The translations under genes were made by a program, and so were the position numbers. The notes below the pieces were generated by a model, which was given only the letters and a program-made list of their open reading frames with translations, was not told the origin of the DNA and ran no database searches. Shown one piece after another: positions 1 to 6,342 of a stretch of DNA of 14,304 nt; the stretch's first letter is position 1, and each line of letters begins with the position of its first letter. Location: NCBI GenBank assembly GCA_020852535.1, contig JADZAO010000062.1:1-14304 (forward strand). The letters run 5' to 3'. This stretch comes from Paracoccaceae bacterium. GTDB taxonomy: Bacteria; Pseudomonadota; Alphaproteobacteria; Rhodobacterales; Rhodobacteraceae.

Positions 1-338
1 CATTGTCCGACGACCTCAATACCGCAGGCGCCATCGCTGAACTTCACGCGCTTGCTGCCAAGGGTAACGCTGCAGGTCTAAAAGCTTCTGCCGCACTACT
101 TGGCTTGCTTCAGGATGATATGGACACATGGGTAGACGCGGGTATCAACCTTGCTCCTTATGCCGCAAAACTCACCGCCCTGCGCGAAGCGGCTATGACG
201 GATAAGGATTTTACTTCCGTTGATGCGATGAAAGCCGCCCTTGTCGCCGCAGGAGTCGAGGTACGCATGTCAAAAGCGGGTGTGGAACTTCTGCCTGGCT
301 CCGGCTTCGACGCCGCAAATCTGGAAGGTCTCGCATGA
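1..338 (+). CDS. cysS: Cysteinyl-tRNA synthetase, C-terminal fragment
   Basis: This is the last 112 residues or so of a class I cysteinyl-tRNA synthetase, which charges tRNA-Cys with cysteine in the cytoplasm. The gene enters from the left edge, and the first complete codon is at position 3 (TTG, an internal leucine, not a start). The fragment opens with SDDLNTAGAI, the conserved '(A)LSDDLNT' segment at the start of the helical anticodon-side domain. It ends with the alphaproteobacterial-type tail VRMSKAGVELLPGSGFD followed by LEGLA. The catalytic Rossmann domain with its HIGH and KMSKS motifs lies outside the window. The stop TGA is at 336-338. cimA follows after a 73-base gap that carries strong inverted repeats. 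Confidence 0.9.
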   Translation, partial: LSDDLNTAGAIAELHALAAKGNAAGLKASAALLGLLQDDMDTWVDAGINLAPYAAKLTALREAAMTDKDFTSVDAMKAALVAAGVEVRMSKAGVELLPGSGFDAANLEGLA

Positions 339-364
339 TACAATTTCTTCCAAAGAAGATTGTA
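339..364. repeat. Hairpin 1 in the cysS-cimA gap
   Basis: Imperfect inverted repeat: TACAAT (339-344), bulge TT (345-346), CTTC (347-350), loop CAAA, GAAG (355-358), ATTGTA (359-364). This gives ten base pairs with a 2-nt bulge. It begins directly after the cysS stop codon and shares base 364 with the next palindrome. No U-run follows, so it does not look like a plain intrinsic terminator. Confidence 0.7.
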
Positions 365-383
365 AATTCCTTCGAAGGAATTT
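364..383. repeat. Perfect 20-bp palindrome upstream of cimA
   Basis: AAATTCCTTCGAAGGAATTT is its own reverse complement. As RNA it would fold into an 8-bp stem with a TCGA loop; as DNA it is a symmetric site suited to a dimeric regulator. It lies 28 bases before the cimA ATG and abuts hairpin 1. No poly-T tract follows. Its function is unknown: operator, attenuator or RNA-processing signal are all possible. Confidence 0.75.
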
Positions 384-411
384 GGTTGTTCTCCTTGCAG
401 GAAATCGCCCA

Positions 412-2031
412 ATGACCGAACGGCTTTATCTTTTTGACACTACGCTGCGCGATGGCCAGCAAACGCAAGGCGTACAATTTTCGACGTCCGAAAAACATCT
501 GATCGCAAAAGCGCTCGATGCGTTCGGCATTGATTACATCGAAGGTGGTTGGCCCGGTGCTAACCCGACCGATAGTGACTTTTTTAGTACCCGTACCAAT
601 ACCCGTGCCACTATGACTGCTTTTGGTATGACCAAGCGGGTAGGGCGCTCGGTCGAGAATGACGATGTGCTTGCCGCTGTGCTTGCTGCCAAAACACCTG
701 CCGTCTGCCTCGTCGGTAAGGCACATGAATTTCATGTCCGCACCGCGCTTGGCTGTACGCTCGAAGAAAACCTTGATGCTATCTCCTCCAGCATCGCCTA
801 TTGCGTGGCAAAAGGGCGTGAAGCTTTGCTGGATGCCGACCATTTTTTTGATGGTTACCGCGCCAATCCAGCCTATGCTCTGGCTTGCCTGCGCGCGGCA
901 CTTGACGCAGGCGCTCGTTGGGTCGTGCTTTGCGATACCAATGGCGGCACGCTACCTGCCGAGGTAGGCAGCGTTGTGGCCGAAGTTATTGCTTCAAACA
1001 TCCCTGGTCATCGGCTTGGTATTCATTGCCATGACGACACCGGAAACGCTGTGGCCAATTCACTAGCCGCCGTCGATGCAGGCGCACGCCAGATACAGGG
1101 CACGTTCAATGGTCTGGGAGAACGTTGCGGAAATGCTAACCTTACTACGTTGATTCCTACACTTTTGCTCAAGGAGCCCTATCGCTCGCGCCTGATCACC
1201 GGCATTACTTCCAAAGCGCTGGTCGACCTTCTCCGCGTATCGCGCCAGCTTGACGATATCTTGAACCGCGTCCCTCTGCGGTCGGCACCTTATGTAGGTG
1301 CCAGCGCATTCGCTCACAAGGCAGGGCTGCATGCCAACGCGATTTTGAAAGACCCGTCTACTTACGAACACATTGACCCCGCACTGGTTGGTAATGAACG
1401 CATCATTCCAATGAGCAATCAAGCAGGTCAATCTAACCTTCGCGCTCGCCTTGTCGCGGCCGGCATAACGCTCGAGGCGAAAGACCCACGTCTTAATCGC
1501 ATCCTCGACGTGATCAAGGAACGTGAAGATCAAGGTTATGCATATGACGGTGCACAAGCCAGTTTCGAACTAGTCGCACGCGCTGAACTTGGCCTTTTGC
1601 CGACTTTTTTTGAGGTAAAGCGTTACCGCGTCACTGTCGAACGCCGAAAAAACAAATATAACCAAACGGTTAGTCTATCGGAGGCCGTAGTCGTAGTGAA
1701 GATTGACGAGACCGAGATTCTCTCCGTCAGTGAATCAATGGACAAAACTGGTACCGATTGTGGCCCCGTTAACGCGTTGGCAAAAGCCCTATCAAAAGAC
1801 CTCGGTCCTTATCAGACTTGCATCGACGACATGCATCTCGTTGACTTCAAGGTCCGCATCACGCAAGGAGGCACCGAAGCTGTCACCCGCGTAATCATCG
1901 ACTCCGAGGATAGCCAAGGTCGCCGCTGGTCTACCGTGGGAGTGAGCGCGAACATCGTGGACGCGTCTTTTCAGGCTTTGCTTGACGCCATTATATGGAA
2001 ACTTATCCGCGATCACGGTACGTCCGCATGA
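412..2031 (+). CDS. cimA: (R)-citramalate synthase (CimA)
   Basis: A 539-aa enzyme of the HMGL-like/LeuA family. CimA condenses pyruvate with acetyl-CoA to citramalate, the first step of the threonine-independent route to 2-oxobutanoate and isoleucine. The N-terminal TIM barrel begins with LFDTTLRDGQQTQGV at residues 7-21 (R13 and D14 catalytic/metal-binding). The metal-binding HCHDD is at 205-209, followed by GTFNGLGERCGNANL and by HKAGLHANAI at 302-311. The C-terminal part, from about residue 390, matches the LeuA-type dimer/allosteric domain. 2-isopropylmalate synthase and homocitrate synthase are relatives, but the DTTLRDGQQTQG and NGLGERCGNANL wording and the length fit the CimA branch. 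I chose ATG 412 because the family N-terminus starts here and an AGGA lies just upstream; an in-frame start at 241 would run about 100 bases into cysS. The stop overlaps the next start as ATGA. Confidence 0.9.
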   Translation: MTERLYLFDTTLRDGQQTQGVQFSTSEKHLIAKALDAFGIDYIEGGWPGANPTDSDFFSTRTNTRATMTAFGMTKRVGRSVENDDVLAAVLAAKTPAVCLVGKAHEFHVRTALGCTLEENLDAISSSIAYCVAKGREALLDADHFFDGYRANPAYALACLRAALDAGARWVVLCDTNGGTLPAEVGSVVAEVIASNIPGHRLGIHCHDDTGNAVANSLAAVDAGARQIQGTFNGLGERCGNANLTTLIPTLLLKEPYRSRLITGITSKALVDLLRVSRQLDDILNRVPLRSAPYVGASAFAHKAGLHANAILKDPSTYEHIDPALVGNERIIPMSNQAGQSNLRARLVAAGITLEAKDPRLNRILDVIKEREDQGYAYDGAQASFELVARAELGLLPTFFEVKRYRVTVERRKNKYNQTVSLSEAVVVVKIDETEILSVSESMDKTGTDCGPVNALAKALSKDLGPYQTCIDDMHLVDFKVRITQGGTEAVTRVIIDSEDSQGRRWSTVGVSANIVDASFQALLDAIIWKLIRDHGTSA

Positions 2032-2801
2032 GTATCGCCGCTTGCGCTACTTTAGTAGAACGCGGCGACCCAGACCGTTTCGTGGCCACTATGGCAGCTC
2101 CCGCAGCTGCACGTCCGACGCTTTTTGTGCTATATGCATTCAACCTTGAAGTCGCCCGTGCGCCTTGGGTTACTAAGGAGGTTATGATTGCCGAGATGCG
2201 CCTGCAGTGGTGGCGCGACATCGTCGAGAAAGCGGAGCGGGGCCAGACCTGCGCACATGAGGTTGCAGGTCCCCTCGCGACCCTGATCCACGAGCGGAAC
2301 CTGCCGCTCGATCTAATCTACCGTTTGGTTGATGCACGACACCATGATATCTATTCCAATGCCTTTGAGGATGAAACTGTCTTTGATACCTATCTGAACG
2401 ATACCGCAGGTGGGTTGATGTGGTGTACAGCGCTCGCTCTTGGTGCACCGCTGGAAGCCGAAGCCCCTGTCCGCGCTTTGGGGTATGCCGCTGGCCTTGC
2501 TGCTTATCTTCGCGTCGTTCCTGTGTTGCAAGAACGTGGCCGATTTCCACTGATCGATTCTCGTCCTGAAGCAATCGCAAGCCTCGCACAGCGGGGTCTT
2601 TCTTGTTATGCTGCATATCGCGCAAAACGACACTTAGTGACGAAACAGGCTTGTCCCGCCTTAATTGCCGGATGGCAGGCAAAAGCACTGCTGCAGCAAG
2701 TATCGAAAGAACCAAAACGCGTAATCGAAGGCGCCATTTTTCTTTCTGAATTTCACATTCGTTTCAGCATGTTGCTAGCCTCATTTTTAGGAAAACCTTA
2801 A
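2028..2801 (+). CDS. NDUFAF6-like protein (non-catalytic squalene/phytoene synthase fold)
   Basis: A 257-aa protein of the squalene/phytoene synthase superfamily, starting at the ATG that overlaps the cimA stop (ATGA). The segment from F33 to about E67, with LYAFNLEVARAPWV and EMRLQWWRDIV, and a later YLRVVPVLQERGRFPLI, match the layout of mitochondrial NDUFAF6, a complex I assembly factor. The two Asp-rich DxxxD motifs that bind Mg-diphosphate in real phytoene or squalene synthases are not visible: the first is replaced by N39-L-E-V-A43, the second by an RVVPVLQERGR stretch. No carotenoid or hopanoid genes are nearby. I therefore infer a non-enzymatic, probably membrane-peripheral role, perhaps in respiratory complex I assembly, rather than isoprenoid synthesis. 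Automated annotation would probably call it phytoene synthase. The family is well supported; the role is inferred. Confidence 0.75.
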   Translation: MSIAACATLVERGDPDRFVATMAAPAAARPTLFVLYAFNLEVARAPWVTKEVMIAEMRLQWWRDIVEKAERGQTCAHEVAGPLATLIHERNLPLDLIYRLVDARHHDIYSNAFEDETVFDTYLNDTAGGLMWCTALALGAPLEAEAPVRALGYAAGLAAYLRVVPVLQERGRFPLIDSRPEAIASLAQRGLSCYAAYRAKRHLVTKQACPALIAGWQAKALLQQVSKEPKRVIEGAIFLSEFHIRFSMLLASFLGKP

Positions 2802-2897
2802 TATTTCCATGCTCTAAGACGCATCGTTTTCTAGGACAAGAAAGAGTATAGAAAGTTCCCGCCTTGTGTCTTTTCTCGCTCTGGAAGATGCTGCGCC

Positions 2898-3521
2898 ATG
2901 ACCGATCGTATCCTCAAAACAACCGACTGTCTTAGCGAAGGTGCTGCATGGCTTGTCGCTCGAGAGCCACGTTTTGCGCTCGCCGTGCCCGCCACAGGTC
3001 TGTCGTGGCGGCAAAGCGAACAGGGGTTTAACGCATTACTTGGTGCCATTGTTAGCCAGCAAGTCTCAGTCGCGTCGGCGCGTGCCATTTGGGCACGGCT
3101 GGAAGCGGCAGGCATGTGCGATCCCGCTCAACTTTCCATCGCTAGCGACGAAGACTTACGCGCCATTGGCCTTAGTCGGCAAAAGGCTCGCTATGGTCGT
3201 GAACTCGCCCGTGCTGGCATTGATTTCGACAGATTGAACCGACTTTCCACCGAAGAGTTGATAGAAACCCTTATCGTCGTTCCGGGCATCGGCCGTTGGA
3301 CCGCCGAAATTTATGCCATTTTTGCTCTGTCTCGCGCTGATGTCTTTGCCCCCGGCGACTTTGCCTTGCGGGAAGCGGCGCGTATCCTCTTTGACCTTCC
3401 GGAACGTCCGTCAGAACGTGTTTTGCGTACAATGGCTATGGACTGGAGCCCGTGGCGTTCTGTTGCAGCGCACTTGCTCTGGGCTTATTACAAAACTATC
3501 AAATTACTTGAGGGCATCTGA
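2898..3521 (+). CDS. DNA-3-methyladenine glycosylase II (AlkA-like, HhH-GPD)
   Basis: A 207-aa base-excision repair glycosylase of the HhH-GPD superfamily, which removes alkylated purines such as 3-methyladenine from DNA. The order of motifs is right: SQQVSVASARAIW around residues 53-65 (helix of the AlkA fold), the helix-hairpin-helix VPGIGRWTAEIY at 128-139, then AxGD-type APGDFALREA with the catalytic aspartate at D154. It is shorter than E. coli AlkA (282 aa) because the N-terminal AlkA domain is absent, as in many bacterial family members. No Cys4 iron-sulfur motif is seen, which argues against Nth or MutY. ATG 2898 is taken as the start, with a distant GGAAG about 11 bases upstream. A 96-base gap separates it from the preceding gene. 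The stop overlaps the next start (TGATG), so the two genes are probably cotranscribed. Confidence 0.85.
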   Translation: MTDRILKTTDCLSEGAAWLVAREPRFALAVPATGLSWRQSEQGFNALLGAIVSQQVSVASARAIWARLEAAGMCDPAQLSIASDEDLRAIGLSRQKARYGRELARAGIDFDRLNRLSTEELIETLIVVPGIGRWTAEIYAIFALSRADVFAPGDFALREAARILFDLPERPSERVLRTMAMDWSPWRSVAAHLLWAYYKTIKLLEGI

Positions 3522-4189
3522 TGGCACGAGCATTGAACTTTAAGAGCGCAGGCGCCGCCAAGGGCAAGGCGACCTCACTTATGGTCTTGATACATGGTTA
3601 CGGGGCTAATGGTGATGACTTGCTTTGCCTCTCTGACTCTTTAATTCCGTATTTGCCGTACACTGCTTTTATCTCGCCGGATGCACCCGAAGCCTGTTCC
3701 AGCAACGGCTTGGGCTTTCAATGGTTTCCTATTCCGCGTTTCGACGGTTCAACTGAGTCACAGGCGAGGGCGGGGATGCTTGCTTCAAGTGATGATTTAA
3801 ACACTTTCCTTGATGTTCTCCTTGCCGAATATGGCCTTGGTCCCGAGGCGCTAGCGTTGTTTGGTTTTTCGCAAGGTGCGATGATGTCGCTACACATATC
3901 TCCCCGCCGCAACAAGTCGGTGGCCGGAGTTATTGCCTGTTCTGGTCGCTTGTTGATCCCCGAACTGTTGCAAACTGAGATGCGGGTTAAACCGCCGATC
4001 CTACTGATGCATGGTGATCAAGACCTTGTCGTGCCATTTACCGAAATGTCGAAAGCTAGTGATGCGCTGATGACGGCAGATTTTGACGTTTATAGCCACA
4101 TAATGAAAGGTGCTGGCCACAGCATTACGCCTGATGGTCTTGGAGCCACCTTGCAGTTTCTAAAAAAAATATATCGGCCTAGGCTTTGA
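3521..4189 (+). CDS. Phospholipase/carboxylesterase-family serine hydrolase
   Basis: A 222-aa cytosolic alpha/beta hydrolase of the phospholipase/carboxylesterase (acyl-protein thioesterase-like, COG0400) family. The oxyanion-side LIHGYGANGDDL lies at residues 23-34. The nucleophile elbow GFSQGA places the serine at S117; HGDQDLVVP gives the aspartate at D168; GAGHSI gives the histidine at H200. All three catalytic residues are present with normal spacing, so the enzyme should be active on carboxyl esters. The natural substrate cannot be read from the sequence. No signal peptide is seen. It overlaps alkA by one base (TGATG) and is the last gene of the left-hand + strand block. An A8 run (4162-4169) near the 3' end is in frame. 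Confidence 0.85.
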   Translation: MARALNFKSAGAAKGKATSLMVLIHGYGANGDDLLCLSDSLIPYLPYTAFISPDAPEACSSNGLGFQWFPIPRFDGSTESQARAGMLASSDDLNTFLDVLLAEYGLGPEALALFGFSQGAMMSLHISPRRNKSVAGVIACSGRLLIPELLQTEMRVKPPILLMHGDQDLVVPFTEMSKASDALMTADFDVYSHIMKGAGHSITPDGLGATLQFLKKIYRPRL

Positions 4190-4319
4190 TAACACTTAAT
4201 AATTTTTAAATCAGGGGCTGAATAATACAAGGTTGTTGAATGTAAGGCATATTTAATTTGCACCATAAGGACTGATGTTTAATGTCAAGCTATCGCTTTT
4301 AAATGAACGTCCAGATGAC
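4190..4319. other. AT-rich convergent intergenic spacer at the GC-skew switch
   Basis: This gap separates the 3' ends of the esterase gene (+) and the HD gene (-). It is AT-rich and contains five TTAA tetramers (starting at 4196, 4206, 4253, 4279 and 4299). The first two form TTAA-N6-TTAA, one base short of the CtrA consensus spacing TTAA-N7-TTAA. I see no clear bidirectional terminator hairpin and no match to the DnaA box TTATCCACA. The strand composition changes sign about here (see findings). Confidence 0.4.
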
Positions 4320-4916
4320 TTAGGCAAAAAAGGCGGCGGTTCGGTCCTTAACCCATTCCCAGACGGCAGGGGCACCGCGAGCAATCTTTGATCCTACACG
4401 GGATTCAAATTGGTCGGCTGTGACGTTGTAGGTGATCCATGTACCGCCATTGGATTGCAAGTTGGCCATGACAGGCTGCACGCGGTCGAGGCTTTTGGCA
4501 AAAACGGCGTCGAAGGTTTCAGCTGCTTCGAATTCGTCCCATAGGGCGCGAAACTGCTGTGCCTGTTCGGACGGGAGTAGACCGAAGATACGGGTGGCAG
4601 CAGCCTGTTCAGCTTTGATGGTAGCGTCGGACGCATAGGCTTGCCCGTTTTCGGAATGGATTGGGACGTCACCCACGTCAATTTCGACGAGATCATGTAT
4701 CAGTAACATACGGATGACGCGATCGATGTTGACGCGAGGGTCGGCTTGCTCGGCTAGCACCATTGCGTAGAGGGCGAGGTGCCATGAATGCTCGCCAGAA
4801 TTCTCGCGCCGCGAGCCATCACATAGTGTGGTGGCGCGTAGGATGGATTTTAGGCGATCGGCTTCATTAAGGAAGGCAAATTGTGCGGAAAGTCTATCGT
4901 TGGGAAAGTCAGGCAT
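4320..4916 (-). CDS. HD-domain phosphohydrolase (YfbR/HDDC2-like, probable 5'-deoxynucleotidase)
   Basis: A 198-aa protein of the HD superfamily, in the branch that includes E. coli YfbR and eukaryotic HDDC2, metal-dependent 5'-nucleotidases acting on (deoxy)nucleoside monophosphates. Metal ligands of the HD fold are visible: ENSGEHSWHLALYA with H43, LLIHDLVEIDVGD with H74-D75 and E78, and KSLDRVQP with D144. R27 sits where YfbR has a conserved substrate arginine. The family assignment is good; the exact substrate is inferred. Its ATG overlaps the stop of the upstream 41-codon ORF (TAATG) and has no good Shine-Dalgarno of its own, which suggests translational coupling. It is the last gene of the minus-strand operon. 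Confidence 0.8.
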   Translation of the reverse strand: MPDFPNDRLSAQFAFLNEADRLKSILRATTLCDGSRRENSGEHSWHLALYAMVLAEQADPRVNIDRVIRMLLIHDLVEIDVGDVPIHSENGQAYASDATIKAEQAAATRIFGLLPSEQAQQFRALWDEFEAAETFDAVFAKSLDRVQPVMANLQSNGGTWITYNVTADQFESRVGSKIARGAPAVWEWVKDRTAAFFA

Positions 4917-5041
4917 TAGTGGCTATCGCTAGGCTTGTGCGGTGCGACCTCTTGGCCGCGTTTAGTGTACAGGATTTTTTTTTCGAGTAATGCAATGCTC
5001 GCTTGCGCTTTTTTAAAAAAACGAACGCGGACGGTACCCAT
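4916..5041 (-). CDS. Small basic protein of unknown function (41 aa)
   Basis: This small ORF exactly fills the space between the hydrolase and HD genes on the minus strand. It starts one base after the hydrolase stop (TGATATG). Its stop overlaps the HD start (TAATG). GAAGGA (5052-5057) lies ten bases before its ATG, a good ribosome binding site. The product begins MGTVRVRFFKKAQASIALLE and ends in a polar tail with KRGQEVAPHKP. It is strongly basic in its N-terminal half with a short amphipathic segment, and has no signal peptide or cysteine. I do not recognise a family. The gene contains a T6A6 stretch and a run of nine A, so a sequencing indel could hide or create the frame. The support is positional, from spacing and ribosome binding site, not from homology. 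Confidence 0.6.
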   Translation of the reverse strand: MGTVRVRFFKKAQASIALLEKKILYTKRGQEVAPHKPSDSH

Positions 5042-5042
5042 A

Positions 5043-5702
5043 TCAGCGTGATCCTTCACCTAGACGGCGACGCACATAGCTAGAAACCGTATCAATCATC
5101 GGTTTCATATGCGCTTCCTCGTTTTTGAAGAAATGGTCGGCTCCTTCGATTTCCGTGTGGGTGATGGTGATACCTTTTTGCTCATGTAGCTTGCCGACTA
5201 AGGTTCTTGTGTCCTTAAAAGGGGCTACGCGGTCAGCGGTGCCGTTGATAATTAGACCGGAAGAAGGGCAGGGTGCGAGGAAAGAAAAGTCGTACATGTT
5301 CGCCGGAGGGGCGACTGAGATAAAACCCGTTATTTCGGGGCGGCGCATAAGTAGCTGCATGCCGATCCATGCACCAAAAGAGAAGCCTGCGACCCAGCAA
5401 TGTTTCGCGTTCTGATTCATCGATTGCAGATAATCGAGTGCCGAGGCCGCATCGGAGAGTTCGCCAATGCCCTGATCATATTCTCCTTGGCTCCTGCCTA
5501 CACTGCGGAAATTGAAGCGTAGCACAGTGAAGCCGAGGTTATAGAAGGCATAATGGAGGTTGTAGACTACTTTGTTGTTCATCGTGCCACCATATTGTGG
5601 ATGCGGATGAAGCACGATAGCGATGGGCGCGTCACGGTCTTTTTGCGGGTGGTAGCGGCCTTCAAGTCGGCCTTCAGGGCCAGAGAAAATTACTTCGGGC
5701 AT
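5043..5702 (-). CDS. Alpha/beta hydrolase (COG2945-type)
   Basis: A 219-aa cytoplasmic alpha/beta hydrolase of the COG2945 group. It shows HPHPQYGGTMNNKVV (residues 32-46), typical of this group, then FNFRSVGRSQGEYD, the nucleophile elbow GFSFGA with S108, INGTADRVAP with D157, and EGADHFF with H190. The triad is complete, so it should be catalytically competent; the substrate is unknown. It is transcribed divergently from iscR across a 154-base promoter region that carries a marked dyad, so both sides could respond to the same regulator. It heads the minus-strand operon with the 41-aa ORF and the HD gene. Its location next to the SUF operon may indicate an iron or redox link, but nothing in the protein itself shows that. 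Confidence 0.85.
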   Translation of the reverse strand: MPEVIFSGPEGRLEGRYHPQKDRDAPIAIVLHPHPQYGGTMNNKVVYNLHYAFYNLGFTVLRFNFRSVGRSQGEYDQGIGELSDAASALDYLQSMNQNAKHCWVAGFSFGAWIGMQLLMRRPEITGFISVAPPANMYDFSFLAPCPSSGLIINGTADRVAPFKDTRTLVGKLHEQKGITITHTEIEGADHFFKNEEAHMKPMIDTVSSYVRRRLGEGSR

Positions 5703-5725
5703 TGTATTAGGCCTATCTTTCCACG

Positions 5726-5748
5726 AGCGATTTGTTGACTAAATCGCT
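5726..5748. promoter_or_regulatory. Candidate operator: 8-bp inverted repeat between hydrolase and iscR
   Basis: AGCGATTT (5726-5733), a 7-base spacer GTTGACT, then AAATCGCT (5741-5748) form a perfect dyad in the divergent intergenic region. The right-hand part reads TTGACTAAAT, which fits one half of the E. coli IscR type 1 site (YYGACTRWWW). It sits on the -35-like TTGACT, so a bound protein would block transcription towards iscR. IscR autoregulation is the obvious hypothesis. Confidence 0.6.
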
Positions 5749-5762
5749 AGGTAATTTACAGT
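5735..5762 (+). promoter_or_regulatory. Candidate sigma-70-type promoter for the iscR-suf operon
   Basis: TTGACT (5735-5740) matches the -35 consensus in five of six bases. Sixteen bases on, TACAGT (5757-5762) matches TATAAT in four of six. A transcript starting near 5770 would have a leader of roughly 85 bases before the iscR ATG. Confidence 0.45.
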
Positions 5763-5819
5763 CATTTCAGAGGGCAGCCTAAATGCTAGTCTGCAGGATC
5801 GGTTTTCAGGTAATAGGCC

Positions 5820-5833
5820 GACGCCTTGGCGTC
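5820..5833 (+). repeat. Small hairpin in the iscR leader
   Basis: GACGCC-TT-GGCGTC is a GC-rich inverted repeat of six base pairs (effectively five with a CTTG loop), 23 bases before the iscR ATG and followed by AATGTTTTTAG. It could be a leader hairpin or weak attenuator, or a second protein-binding site. The iscR ribosome binding site AGAGGA lies just downstream, so the hairpin could influence translation. Confidence 0.4.
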
Positions 5834-5856
5834 AATGTTTTTAGAGGACTTACGGC

Positions 5857-6342
5857 ATGAAACTCTCGACTAAGGGGCGCTATGCAATGGTGGCGCTGGC
5901 AGATCTGGCGCTGATAGAAGAGAAGTCTGGGGGCGACAATCTGGTATCGCTCGCAGCAGTGGCCAAGCGGCAGGACATTAGCCTGCCTTATCTGGAGCAG
6001 CTGTTTGTCAAGCTGCGGCGGGCGGGACTAGTTGAGGCTGTGCGCGGGCCGGGGGGAGGCTATAAGCTTGCAAAAAGCGCTCATGCGATCCGTGTGTCGG
6101 ATGTGATGGAAGCGGTCGATGAGACAGTAGACGCGATGCGCACCGGGGCGGGAGTTTCGGGCGGCGTGTCAGGGACACAGGCACAAAGCCTGACCAATCG
6201 GTTGTGGGAGGGACTGTCCGTTCAGGTCTATGTATTTTTACATCAAACGCGGCTTTCCGACGTGATTGGCAATTCCGTGACTCCCTGCCATGCGGTGCCT
6301 GCACTGTTTCGCGTATTGGATGTGGTAGACGAAAATGTCTGA
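5857..6342 (+). CDS. iscR: IscR-type Rrf2 transcriptional regulator lacking the canonical cluster cysteines
   Basis: A 161-aa Rrf2-family regulator, first gene of the SUF operon. Residues 1-80 form the winged helix-turn-helix (MKLSTKGRYAMVALADLAL, then SLPYLEQLFVKLRRAGLVEAVRGPGGGYKLA). The sensor segment VDETVDAMRTGAGVSGGVSG and the following SLTNRLW align with E. coli IscR. The three E. coli cysteines (92, 98, 104) and H107 are missing: C92 aligns with T96, C104 with S111, H107 with N114, and the glycine-rich loop between them has no cysteine. The only cysteine is C144 near the C-terminus. Rhodobacter IscR is known to hold its cluster with an unusual ligand set using one cysteine, and this protein looks like that type. 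The ribosome binding site AGAGGA is well placed before ATG 5857. It probably represses the suf genes when iron-sulfur supply is sufficient. Confidence 0.88.
   Translation: MKLSTKGRYAMVALADLALIEEKSGGDNLVSLAAVAKRQDISLPYLEQLFVKLRRAGLVEAVRGPGGGYKLAKSAHAIRVSDVMEAVDETVDAMRTGAGVSGGVSGTQAQSLTNRLWEGLSVQVYVFLHQTRLSDVIGNSVTPCHAVPALFRVLDVVDENV

Noticed and set aside
241..411. In-frame N-terminal extension of cimA starting at 241
   Set aside because: It would overlap cysS by 98 bases and read through the two hairpins. The family N-terminus and a ribosome binding site fit ATG 412.
211..843. Open frame of 210 codons on the minus strand opposite cimA and cysS
   Set aside because: The encoded protein has no recognisable motif, and the plus-strand frames carry clear CysS and CimA motifs. 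It is a composition shadow.
2182..2715. 177-codon minus-strand frame opposite the NDUFAF6-like gene
   Set aside because: Low-complexity, Arg-rich product without motifs; the plus-strand frame has clear family signatures.
4190..4319. DnaA boxes or a full CtrA site in the spacer at the skew switch
   Set aside because: No sequence close to TTATCCACA was found, and the only paired TTAA motifs are spaced six bases apart, not seven. Origin function therefore rests on skew alone.
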